Shown here piece by piece: positions 1-6,405 of a stretch of 14,635 nucleotides of DNA. Numbering within the stretch: the stretch's first letter is position 1; each line of letters begins with the position of its first letter. Source of the DNA: an uncultured Oribacterium sp. (GTDB lineage: Bacteria; Bacillota; Clostridia; Lachnospirales; Lachnospiraceae); contig CALAOB010000100.1 in assembly GCA_937927445.1 (NCBI GenBank), forward strand, positions 1 through 14,635. Direction: 5' to 3'. The position numbers were made by a program, and so were the translations under genes. Below the pieces are notes generated by a model, which worked only from the letters and a program-made list of their open reading frames with translations, was not told where the DNA came from and ran no database searches.

Positions 1-74
1 TTCAGGGTCTGTGTATTAATCGATCTTTGATTTTCAAGGTTCGTTGTGCTCTCGTTTTCTGCGACAGCTTGTTT
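1..74 (-). other. Probable rRNA operon leader (partial, runs off the left edge)
   Basis: This is the minus-strand sequence downstream of the promoter at 75-103. It contains no plausible gene start. It includes GAACCTTGAAAATC (minus strand, about positions 25-38), which resembles the boxA-like TTGAAAA stretch seen in Firmicute rRNA operon leaders. A very strong promoter followed by a non-coding leader suggests that a 16S rRNA gene lies beyond the left edge. This is inference from resemblance; no rRNA sequence is visible in the window. Confidence 0.4.
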
Positions 75-103
75 ATATTAGCAAACCGTCATTCGATTGT
101 CAA
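75..103 (-). promoter_or_regulatory. Near-consensus sigma-A promoter, reading out of the left edge
   Basis: On the minus strand, TTGACA (98-103) and TAATAT (75-80) are separated by exactly 17 bases. The -35 box is perfect and the -10 box matches five of six or better with common variants. It lies just after the tRNA-Ser gene and would start transcription at about position 68. The strength and context fit a stable-RNA (rRNA or tRNA) promoter. The hexamers are identical to those of the tRNA promoter at 255-283. Confidence 0.8.
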
Positions 104-110
104 GAGCTTT

Positions 111-136
111 TTTGAAATCTTTTTGATGATTTCAAA
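111..136 (-). other. Hairpin in the tRNA-Ser 3' trailer
   Basis: A nine-base perfect inverted repeat (TTTGAAATC at 111-119 and GATTTCAAA at 128-136) with an 8-nt loop begins one base after the tRNA 3' end. On the minus strand it is followed by an A-run rather than a U-run, so it does not look like a standard intrinsic terminator. It may be a processing or trailer hairpin, with transcription continuing into the promoter and leader on its left. Confidence 0.5.
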
Positions 137-222
137 CGCAGAGGGTGGGGTTCGAACCCACGTGCCCTTGCGGACAAACGGTTTTCAAGACCGCCTCGTT
201 ATGACCACTTCGATACCTCTGC
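137..222 (-). tRNA. tRNA-Ser, anticodon UGA
   Basis: An 86-nt cloverleaf can be folded by eye on the minus strand. The acceptor arm pairs GCAGAGG (216-222) with CCTCTGC (138-144), and the discriminator base is G at 137. The T arm is GTGGG-TTCGAAC-CCCAC. The anticodon loop is CTTGAAA, with TGA at 185-187. The long variable arm is typical of serine tRNAs. It reads UCA and related serine codons. The CCA end is not encoded (the next bases are TTT), so the 3' end should be made by RNase Z and CCA-adding enzyme. It has its own promoter at 255-283. Because it does not decode ANN codons, it is not expected to be a t6A substrate, despite its tsa neighbours. Confidence 0.97.
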
Positions 223-231
223 ACTTTTACG

Positions 232-246
232 CGCTCTTTACGAGCG
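232..246 (-). other. Small hairpin in the tRNA-Ser 5' leader
   Basis: CGCTC (232-236) and GAGCG (242-246) form a five-pair stem with a five-base loop, between the predicted transcription start (about 248) and the tRNA 5' end at 222. It may help RNase P recognition or simply stabilise the leader. The function is inference. Confidence 0.4.
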
Positions 247-254
247 ACTTAGAT

Positions 255-283
255 ATATTATCGATAAGTATCCTTCTTGTCAA
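255..283 (-). promoter_or_regulatory. Near-consensus promoter for tRNA-Ser
   Basis: On the minus strand, TTGACA (278-283), a 17-base spacer and TAATAT (255-260) form an almost ideal sigma-A promoter. Its predicted start is about 25 bases upstream of the mature tRNA. It begins 17 bases beyond the ispD stop codon. No terminator hairpin separates ispD from it, so some read-through from the upstream operon into the tRNA is also possible. Confidence 0.85.
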
Positions 284-300
284 CTGTTTTCTGAATTTTT

Positions 301-1080
301 TTAAAGAGCTGAAGAAAGATAGTACTCCGCAATCTTTACATCCTCCGGGGTTGTAACCTTTATATTCTCATAGCTTCCGGTGATGATCTTTACACGCTGC
401 CCTGCGAAAGACTCTACGACCATCGCATCGTCTGTGACCGGGATCATCAGATGTCCGCTTTCGTCCTGGCGGATGAGCGCGGCATAGGCCTTATAGATCA
501 GGGAGAAATCGAAGCTTTGTGGAGTCTGCATGAGCCATAGTGAACTTCTTTCCGGCGTCTCCTTCACGAAATGATCTGCATCGAGGACCTTGATGGTATC
601 CTTCACCGGCATACCGATCACGGCTGCATGGTATTTCTCTGCGTAGTGCAGAGCATCGTCGATGATGGCATCCGTCAGCATCGGACGTGCACAGTCATGG
701 ATCATGATGAGCGGATCCTGAGTGTCGGAAGAGATCCCGCTATCCGACGACGCTGTATCCAGTTTCTCGAGCTCGGCGACTTTCTTCAGTCCTTCGAAGA
801 CAGAGTTGTAGCGTTCCTTTCCTCCGGCGACGATGGCGGAAAGCTTCTGAAGCGGACAGGCCCCCTGGCGATCGGTCAGCTCCTGCATATATGCGATATC
901 CTCTTCTCCAGTGGTCAGGATGATACCATCCACTGCGTAATGCTGATCGAAGCGGGTTGCACTCCAGCTGAAAAGCGGTCTGCCGAGGATCTCCATAAAC
1001 TGTTTCTTCGTCTTACTGTGCATGCGGCGTCCGCTGCCGGCTGCCAGGACGATCGCATAGACTTTTCTTCCGTTATACAT
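301..1080 (-). CDS. ispD: 2-C-methyl-D-erythritol 4-phosphate cytidylyltransferase
   Basis: IspD transfers CMP from CTP to 2-C-methyl-D-erythritol 4-phosphate, the third step of the MEP isoprenoid pathway, in the cytoplasm. The 259-residue product has the N-terminal nucleotide-binding loop LAAGSGRRM (12-20) with the following KKQF (25-28), IHDCARP (127-133), QTPQSF (195-200), a TDDA segment (216-219) and the C-terminal NIKVTTPED (239-247), all IspD hallmarks. The start is backed by a strong AGGAGGT ribosome site eight or so bases upstream, in the 12-base gap after tsaD. The protein is about 25-30 residues longer than most bacterial IspD because of a Ser/Asp-rich loop at about 103-123, just before the IHDCARP strand. 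It is the last protein gene of the long minus-strand run. IspF is not fused and is not in the window. Confidence 0.96.
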   Translation of the reverse strand: MYNGRKVYAIVLAAGSGRRMHSKTKKQFMEILGRPLFSWSATRFDQHYAVDGIILTTGEEDIAYMQELTDRQGACPLQKLSAIVAGGKERYNSVFEGLKKVAELEKLDTASSDSGISSDTQDPLIMIHDCARPMLTDAIIDDALHYAEKYHAAVIGMPVKDTIKVLDADHFVKETPERSSLWLMQTPQSFDFSLIYKAYAALIRQDESGHLMIPVTDDAMVVESFAGQRVKIITGSYENIKVTTPEDVKIAEYYLSSAL

Positions 1081-1092
1081 AGATACCTCCTC

Positions 1093-2112
1093 TCAGCGCT
1101 CACCGAGCTTCAGGTTCGGGCAGGCGTTCAGGTCCAGTCCGTCACGACGGCCCTCCAGGTATTCATAGTAACCCGCGCAACCGATCATGGCAGCATTGTC
1201 CGTGCAGAGTACCGGGCTCGGACGATAGAAGGCGATGCCGTTTTTTGCACACGCCTCTTCCATCCGCGCGCGGATATGGCTGTTGGAGGCGACGCCGCCC
1301 GCGATGGCGAGCTTCTGGTAGCCGCGCTCCTTACAGAGCATGATGGCACGCGAAACGAGCGAATCGGTGACGGCTTCCTGGAAGGAGGCGCAGAGATCTG
1401 GAACGTCGATCGGCGTATTCATCATTTTCGCCTTGTTGATGTAGTTGAGAACCGACGATTTGATACCGGAGAATGTGAAATCGTACGGGTTATCGGTCAC
1501 TGTGCCACGTGGGAAGTCAATGGCCTTCGGGTTACCGCTTTTCGAAGCGGCATCGACCTTCGGGCCACCCGGATAGCCGAGTCCGACGGCACGGGCCACC
1601 TTATCGAAGGCTTCACCGGCAGCATCATCACGTGAACGGCCGACGATCTCGAACTTCCCGTAATCCTGCACGACGACGAGGTGGGTATGACCACCCGACA
1701 CGATCAGACAGGCAAACGGAGGTTCGAGCTCCTTATTTTCGATATAATTCGCACTGACATGTCCCTCGATATGATGGACACCGATCAGCGGCTTTTTCAG
1801 CGCATAGGCGAGCGCCTTCGCTTCCGCCACACCGACGAGCAGGGCACCGACGAGACCCGGACCATAGGTGACCGCGATGGCATCGATGTCGTCGAAGGTA
1901 CAGTGTGCCTCCTTCAGCGCGAGCGCGATGACGTCGTCGATCTTTTCGAGATGCTTACGGGACGCGATCTCCGGCACGACCCCGCCGTACTCGGTATGAA
2001 TCGCGATCTGCGATGAAATGATGTTGGAAAGAACCTCCCGGCCATTACGAACGACCGCTGCCGCGGTTTCATCGCAGCTGGATTCGATTCCGAGGATTGT
2101 AATATCTGCCAT
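1093..2112 (-). CDS. tsaD: tRNA N6-adenosine threonylcarbamoyltransferase TsaD
   Basis: TsaD is the Kae1/YgjD-family catalytic subunit. It moves the threonylcarbamoyl group from threonylcarbamoyl-AMP to A37 of tRNAs that read ANN codons (t6A). The 339 residues match the family length. Visible motifs are GIESSCDETAAAVV (8-21), GPGLVGAL (85-91), the metal-binding HxxxH in HHIEGH (H114, H118), SGGHTHL (139-145), GGVASN (272-277) and the metal-ligand aspartate in TDNAAMI (D305). The start has a GGAG ribosome site five bases upstream. Its partners TsaB and TsaE are in the same run, with rnz inserted before tsaD. The separate TsaC/Sua5 enzyme that makes the intermediate is not in the window. Confidence 0.98.
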   Translation of the reverse strand: MADITILGIESSCDETAAAVVRNGREVLSNIISSQIAIHTEYGGVVPEIASRKHLEKIDDVIALALKEAHCTFDDIDAIAVTYGPGLVGALLVGVAEAKALAYALKKPLIGVHHIEGHVSANYIENKELEPPFACLIVSGGHTHLVVVQDYGKFEIVGRSRDDAAGEAFDKVARAVGLGYPGGPKVDAASKSGNPKAIDFPRGTVTDNPYDFTFSGIKSSVLNYINKAKMMNTPIDVPDLCASFQEAVTDSLVSRAIMLCKERGYQKLAIAGGVASNSHIRARMEEACAKNGIAFYRPSPVLCTDNAAMIGCAGYYEYLEGRRDGLDLNACPNLKLGER

Positions 2113-2146
2113 AGCTACTCCAGATTGATATACTAACTGTGTTTAT

Positions 2147-2200
2147 ACTGCATCTGCAGTCGTTGTTCCGATGATGCGTCTCGTATCGATCTGTCGATAC
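2147..2200 (-). other. Two small inverted repeats in the rnz-tsaD gap
   Basis: The 105-base gap (2113-2217) holds GTATCGA (2183-2189) paired with TCGATAC (2194-2200) around a four-base loop, and ACTGCA (2147-2152) facing TGCAGT (2155-2160) around two bases. Neither is followed by a U-run on the minus strand, so they look like processing or regulatory hairpins rather than terminators. No convincing promoter was found in the gap. Confidence 0.4.
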
Positions 2201-2217
2201 TGCGTGTTTACATCAGA

Positions 2218-3141
2218 TTACTGCTCTCCGTTTTCTTCATCATCGAACACGAGATCCTTCGTCCAGCCGTCCCGTGCGAACTTCACCGGCCAGATCTTCG
2301 AGATCTCGTCCCGATAGATATCCGGCTTCATCTCGCTCGGGGAATAATGTGTAAACCACATCTCCTTCGGCTTCGCTTCGGCACCGATACGGGCCGCCTC
2401 GACCATCATCATGTGCTTGTACTTCTTCGCATTGTCGAGCTTCTCGTACTCACCGTACATGCCCTCGCAGATGAAGAGATCCGCGTCGGTCGCCATCTCG
2501 GTGATCATCGGCGTCGGACGGGTATCGGTACAGTAGGTAACGCTCAGGCCGCGGCGTGCAGCGCCCATCACCATGTCCGGTGTATAGAGCTGTCCGTCTT
2601 CCTCGATCGTCTCCCCATGCTGCAGTCGGTTCCAGCAGCGCACCGGGATGCCCTGTGCCTGCGCGCGGGCCGCGTCGAACTTTCCGAGTCGGCGGATGCT
2701 GACGCGATAGCCATAGCAGGTGATTTTATGGTTCACCTTGAAGGCATCCAGCACGAACGGCCCGAACTCGATCTGCTCGAGCGGTTCCGAAAGCTCATGA
2801 TAGACGATCTCGAACGGAAGCTCCGGTGCGACGACGCGGAGGCCATCGACCACGCGCTTGAGCCCCTTCGGGCCGACCATGTGCAGCGGCTCGGTACGCT
2901 CGGCGTTCCCCATCGAAAGAAGCATTCCCGGCAGACCGGAGATATGATCCGCATGGTAGTGCGTGAAGCAGATCACATCGATCGGCTTCGGCGACCATGA
3001 CTTTTCCTTCATGGCGATCTGGGTGCCCTCGCCGCAGTCGATCAGCATACTGCTGCCGTTACAGCGAAGCATGAGGCTCGTGAGCCATCGGTTCGGAAGC
3101 GGCATCATTCCGCCGGTTCCAAGTAAACAAATATCCAGCAT
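2218..3141 (-). CDS. rnz: Ribonuclease Z (tRNA 3' endonuclease)
   Basis: RNase Z cuts pre-tRNA just after the discriminator base when no CCA is encoded. The 307-residue product is a metallo-beta-lactamase protein of the usual bacterial short-form length. Zinc ligands and catalytic residues are visible: HYHADH (61-66, the HxHxDH motif), H138 in NHKI, D206 in TDTR, H243 in YKHMMM and H265 in THYS. The segment GIPVRCWNRLQHGE (164-177) is in the position of the flexible exosite arm that binds the tRNA elbow. The start lies only four bases beyond the rimI stop codon, so the two genes are probably translationally coupled. A related phosphodiesterase is the only real alternative, and the motif set favours RNase Z. 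Confidence 0.92.
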   Translation of the reverse strand: MLDICLLGTGGMMPLPNRWLTSLMLRCNGSSMLIDCGEGTQIAMKEKSWSPKPIDVICFTHYHADHISGLPGMLLSMGNAERTEPLHMVGPKGLKRVVDGLRVVAPELPFEIVYHELSEPLEQIEFGPFVLDAFKVNHKITCYGYRVSIRRLGKFDAARAQAQGIPVRCWNRLQHGETIEEDGQLYTPDMVMGAARRGLSVTYCTDTRPTPMITEMATDADLFICEGMYGEYEKLDNAKKYKHMMMVEAARIGAEAKPKEMWFTHYSPSEMKPDIYRDEISKIWPVKFARDGWTKDLVFDDEENGEQ

Positions 3142-3145
3142 ATTT

Positions 3146-3706
3146 TTATTCCTTCATCATGATGATGGCATCCTCTGTCGGACCCTGATAGTAGTTCTTT
3201 CGTCGATAGGATTCTACGAATCCGCTTTTAAGATACAGCGCTTTCGCAGGCTCATTATGTGCCCGCACCTCGAGGAAGACACGATCAGCGCCCCGTTCTG
3301 CAGCGAGACGCAGCATCTCCTCCATCAGCGTTTCACCGACGCCGCTCCGTCGGCAGGCGGGCGCCACACATATATTTTCGATCTCGGCTTCCGGCGCGAT
3401 GATCCGCAGTACCGCATACCCTGCGAGGCCAATGCGGTCGGTCCCTGCATCCTGCACTGCGCCTGTCTGCATTGGTTTCGGAACGGAGTGCGGCTCGGCA
3501 TCTGCGGACGGGGAGTGCTCCTGCATCGTTCCCGAAACTGCAGCTGTAGCACGAATCACCAGCGGGAAATCGCATTTCGATGAGACCGCGGATTCGAAAT
3601 CATCCGCATGCCAGGCCATTTGACCGAAGGCTTCCCGCTCGAGGCGAAGTACCTCCGGGATGTCCTCCAGCCGCATGGATTCAATGGTATACGCGTTTTC
3701 CTTCAT
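3146..3706 (-). CDS. rimI: Ribosomal protein S18 alanine N-acetyltransferase RimI, with insertion
   Basis: This is a GNAT-fold acetyltransferase that acetylates the N-terminal alanine of S18, using acetyl-CoA. Evidence is the RimI-like start (IESMRLEDIPEVLRLEREAF, 8-27), the acetyl-CoA loop RRSGVG (119-124), LEVRAHN (145-151), ALYLKSGF (156-163) and the YY near the C-terminus (172-173). A position inside a tsaB/tsaE/tsaD cluster is the classic setting of rimI in Firmicutes. The 186-residue length is about 35 more than usual. Residues roughly 54-90 are a Pro/Ser/Ala/Gln-rich stretch placed between two core strands, before the GYAVLR strand. The start has AGGAGG seven bases upstream. Acceptor specificity (S18 or other proteins) cannot be read from sequence. 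Confidence 0.92.
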   Translation of the reverse strand: MKENAYTIESMRLEDIPEVLRLEREAFGQMAWHADDFESAVSSKCDFPLVIRATAAVSGTMQEHSPSADAEPHSVPKPMQTGAVQDAGTDRIGLAGYAVLRIIAPEAEIENICVAPACRRSGVGETLMEEMLRLAAERGADRVFLEVRAHNEPAKALYLKSGFVESYRRKNYYQGPTEDAIIMMKE

Positions 3707-3737
3707 CGGGCGTCCTCCTGTCCGTCATAGACTGTTT

Positions 3738-3810
3738 ATACCCGGAGCGTGGTCGTACGGCGACGCACAGGGATGCGGGTCTTCGATACCTCTGCGATCG
3801 ACCTGGGTAT
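3738..3810 (-). other. Structured tsaB-rimI intergenic RNA (candidate three-way junction)
   Basis: The 110-base gap (3707-3816) can fold by eye into an outer helix (ATACCC 3738-3743 with GGGTAT 3805-3810). This encloses two hairpins: 3749-3755 with 3761-3768 (one bulge), and GGTC...GAT (3778-3787) with ATCGACC (3797-3803, with a three-base bulge). The segment 3781-3795 is identical to the first 15 bases of the tRNA-Ser gene, in the same orientation. No family is recognised. Confidence 0.35.
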
Positions 3811-3816
3811 GTCCGC

Positions 3817-4641
3817 TTATAAATTCTCCGGCACCGTGTCGTCCTCGTAGCCCGGACCGGCATCGATCTTATAGTTCTGTGCCGTGAGACGATCCTCACC
3901 CGCTGCTTTTTTCAGGAGATTCGGATCCTCGTGGGTGATGTCATACTCCCGGAGGCCGGCAGCCTCACGCTCGCGTTCCGCCTGCGGCTTCCGGATATAG
4001 CTGAGGTGGAAGTCCTTACCAGATACCGCCTTTCCCAGCGCGAGCTGTTCTGCGCCGAGCATGGCGACAGAGGAGGCACGCTGCAGGAGATTGCCCGGGC
4101 CGGCGAAGCGGTACGGTACGGAGAGCTGCGCCTCGAGGCAGCTGCGGTATACCGGAACGGCGTCTCCCAGGAAGAAGTGCTTCCCTGGCATCTGATTGAT
4201 TTTCGTGACGAGCTCCTCGATGCCGATGGCCTCTTCCTCTCCGATCAGCTGTCCGTCGAGAAAGGTCGCGGTATACACCTGACTGCGACGCGCATCCATA
4301 ATCGGATGCACATAAACCGCATCCATATCCCGTACATTCATCGCGAGACCCTCGAGGGTGCTCACCTCGAGGAGCGGGATATCATAGCCGAGGGCCAGAC
4401 CCTTCGCCGTCGCGGCACCGATGCGGAGACCGGTAAAGGAACCGGGACCCGCGCTGACTGCGATGGCATCCAGTTCGTCGACCGTATGTCCGGTACGTGA
4501 AAAAATCTCAGCCACCATAGGTAAAAGTGTCTGAGAGTGGGTGAGTCCGATATTGTTTGAATACTCCGAAAGAACGACACCGTCCGCGTATAAGGCGACG
4601 CTCGCGGTGTGTCCAGATGAATCAATTCCTAAAATCAACAT
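3817..4641 (-). CDS. tsaB: tRNA threonylcarbamoyladenosine biosynthesis protein TsaB
   Basis: TsaB is the catalytically inactive paralogue of TsaD that pairs with it and with TsaE in t6A synthesis. The N-terminal ASKHA strand MLILGIDSSGHTASVAL (1-17) and GPGSFTGLRIG (65-75) are diagnostic. The TsaD metal motif HxxxH is absent, as expected. The family core normally ends soon after the YIRKPQAERE block (215-224). This protein runs on for about 50 charged residues to 274, giving an acidic C-terminal tail of unknown role. It starts 15 bases after the tsaE stop, consistent with one transcript. Confidence 0.95.
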   Translation of the reverse strand: MLILGIDSSGHTASVALYADGVVLSEYSNNIGLTHSQTLLPMVAEIFSRTGHTVDELDAIAVSAGPGSFTGLRIGAATAKGLALGYDIPLLEVSTLEGLAMNVRDMDAVYVHPIMDARRSQVYTATFLDGQLIGEEEAIGIEELVTKINQMPGKHFFLGDAVPVYRSCLEAQLSVPYRFAGPGNLLQRASSVAMLGAEQLALGKAVSGKDFHLSYIRKPQAEREREAAGLREYDITHEDPNLLKKAAGEDRLTAQNYKIDAGPGYEDDTVPENL

Positions 4642-4656
4642 AGTGTTATCCCATAC

Positions 4657-5073
4657 TTAATATTCGATGCGACGATAGTCGAAGCCCTTCGTGAGGTCCT
4701 TCCGGATGCGCACCCAGCGGGACTCCTTCGGAAGAAGCTCCTCGATCTGTCCCGGCCACTCGATGATGCTGACGCCCTGACCATAGAAATAGTCCTCATA
4801 GCCGATCTCCTCCATCTCGGAAGGATCGCCGATGCGATAGACATCGAAGTGATAGAGCGGGAGACGCCCGCCTTCGTACTCCTTCACGATGTTGAAGGTC
4901 GGCGAATTGACATAATCGTCGATGCCGAGTCCCGCGGCGAAGCCCTGGGTGAAGACGGTCTTGCCTACACCCAGGTCACCATCGAGACAGATGATCTCGC
5001 CAGGGACCGCCTCGCGGCCCAGCTTCTGTCCGAATGCGAAGGTATCCTCCGCTGAATTACTCTCAAAAATCAT
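4657..5073 (-). CDS. tsaE: tRNA threonylcarbamoyladenosine biosynthesis ATPase TsaE
   Basis: TsaE is the P-loop ATPase that resets the TsaB-TsaD complex during t6A synthesis. The 138-residue product has the Walker A loop GDLGVGKT (32-39), SPTFNIVKEY (57-66), HFDVYR (75-80) and IIEWPG (103-108), all in family order and at family length. Its ATG overlaps the hom stop codon by one base (TGATG around 5071-5075). Its translation therefore probably depends on ribosomes finishing hom. No separate promoter is visible. Confidence 0.97.
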   Translation of the reverse strand: MIFESNSAEDTFAFGQKLGREAVPGEIICLDGDLGVGKTVFTQGFAAGLGIDDYVNSPTFNIVKEYEGGRLPLYHFDVYRIGDPSEMEEIGYEDYFYGQGVSIIEWPGQIEELLPKESRWVRIRKDLTKGFDYRRIEY

Positions 5074-6320
5074 CAGTCCTCTTCCTTCTCGGTACGGATG
5101 AAATGGAAGATCCGGCGACCGGTCTTCTCCTCAAACTCAGCGACATTCTGCAGGAAGTCGCCCTCAAACATCACGTCAGTGACGAAGCCGAACTCGTCGG
5201 TGCGACCGCCCAGTGCGATCGGAACCAGCTTCGAGCTGTCCTCGAGGAAGAGCTCACGAAGCTCCTTCTTCACCGCATCCGGTGTACCCTCGACACGAAC
5301 GAAATAAGCGAACGCGTTGGAGCTCATCGGCTCGATCTGGATCATCTTCTCGGTCCAGCCGATGCCCTGGAAATCATGTTGGTGACGTACGGCTGCGATG
5401 ATGTCGGATACGACGGCACTCGCGGTCGGCATCTTGCCGGCACCCATACCGTAGAGCATGGTGGTACCAAGGCAGTTTCCGACGATACGGATACCATTGT
5501 AAACGCCATCGACGCTGAAAAGCGGATCCGACTTCGGAATCATCATCGGCACGACATAGGCGAAGTACTTATCCTCGACCTGCTGTACGGAGCCGAGCAG
5601 CTTGATGGTCATGCCCAGTTCACGCGCGTAGAGGAAGTCCAGCTTTGAAACCGCACGTATACCCTCGGTATAGATATCCTCATGACGGCAGCGGTTGCCG
5701 GAGGCCATGCTGAGAAGGATCGCTGTCTTACGAGAGGTATCGAAGCCATCGATATCGGAGGACGGGTCGCGCTCTGCATAGCCGAGATGCTGTGCCTCGA
5801 CGAGGGTCTCCTCAAAGTCTGCACCCTTTTCACGCATCTTCGTGAGGATGAAGTTCGTGGTACCGTTCATGATGCCGGTGATCTCGGTCAGATTCTCGCC
5901 GGCATAGTTATGGTAGATCGTACGGATGACCGGAATACCGCCACCGACGGAAGCCTCGAAGTAAAAATTGCAGTGATGCTCGCGGGCGATACTGATCAGC
6001 TTGGAGCCGACCGCATCTACGAGGGCCTTGTTGGAGGTGACACAGTGCTTGCCCTTCTCGAGGCAGGCCTTTACGAACTCATACGCCGGGTGAATGCCGC
6101 CCATGGTCTCGACGACGAGCTTGACCTCCGGATCGTTCTCGATGACGGAAAAGTCAGAGATCAGCTTATCATTGTCAGCACCGATATCCGTGCGAAGATC
6201 CAGTACATACTTAAGCTCGACCGGCTCGCCGAGCTTCTTCTCGATCTGCGCCTGGTTGATGCGCAGTACCTCTGCCACGCCGGAGCCGATGGTGCCATAG
6301 CCTAAAATCGCAATTTTCAT
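5073..6320 (-). CDS. hom: Homoserine dehydrogenase
   Basis: This NAD(P)H-dependent enzyme reduces aspartate semialdehyde to homoserine, the branch point toward threonine and methionine. The 415-residue product has the N-terminal Rossmann loop GYGTIGSGV (7-15), SNKAL (96-100), GGGIPVI (126-132), the signature GIMNGTTNFIL (149-159) and AERDPSSDIDGFD (182-194). A C-terminal ACT domain (about 335-412) normally senses threonine. Length and domain order match the Firmicute monofunctional Hom. An AAGGGG ribosome site lies seven bases before the ATG. The thrR-like regulator gene is immediately upstream and tsaE overlaps downstream. thrB and thrC are not adjacent, which departs from the hom-thrC-thrB operon of Bacillus. 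Confidence 0.97.
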   Translation of the reverse strand: MKIAILGYGTIGSGVAEVLRINQAQIEKKLGEPVELKYVLDLRTDIGADNDKLISDFSVIENDPEVKLVVETMGGIHPAYEFVKACLEKGKHCVTSNKALVDAVGSKLISIAREHHCNFYFEASVGGGIPVIRTIYHNYAGENLTEITGIMNGTTNFILTKMREKGADFEETLVEAQHLGYAERDPSSDIDGFDTSRKTAILLSMASGNRCRHEDIYTEGIRAVSKLDFLYARELGMTIKLLGSVQQVEDKYFAYVVPMMIPKSDPLFSVDGVYNGIRIVGNCLGTTMLYGMGAGKMPTASAVVSDIIAAVRHQHDFQGIGWTEKMIQIEPMSSNAFAYFVRVEGTPDAVKKELRELFLEDSSKLVPIALGGRTDEFGFVTDVMFEGDFLQNVAEFEEKTGRRIFHFIRTEKEED

Positions 6321-6341
6321 AATTTACCCCTTCATGCTGGT

Positions 6342-6369
6342 AACGTCTCTGAAGCGTTCAGAAAACGTT
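6342..6369 (-). promoter_or_regulatory. Inverted repeat in the hom leader
   Basis: In the 85-base gap before hom, the minus strand carries a stem of AACGT + TCTGAA facing TTCAGA + ACGTT (6365-6369 with 6342-6346, and 6357-6362 with 6348-6353). The internal loop is small and the loop is CGC. It lies about 20 bases upstream of the hom ribosome site. It could be an mRNA hairpin controlling hom translation, or an operator for the neighbouring HTH-ACT regulator. The sequence alone does not decide. No U-run follows, so a terminator is unlikely. Confidence 0.45.
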
Positions 6370-6405
6370 TTGAAATGATGTTGCCGGTGGTTTTACAGGG
6401 ACTGC

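Noticed and set aside
27..356. Plus-strand open frame covering the left end
   Set aside because: It runs through the tRNA-Ser gene, both strong minus-strand promoters and the end of ispD.
571..1635. Plus-strand open frame of 354 codons across ispD and tsaD
   Set aside because: It crosses two well-supported genes and their boundary in antisense, with no family resemblance.
3707..3816. Promoter in the tsaB-rimI gap (TATAAA-like sequence)
   Set aside because: No acceptable -35 box at suitable spacing, and the surrounding sequence fits a structured transcript better.
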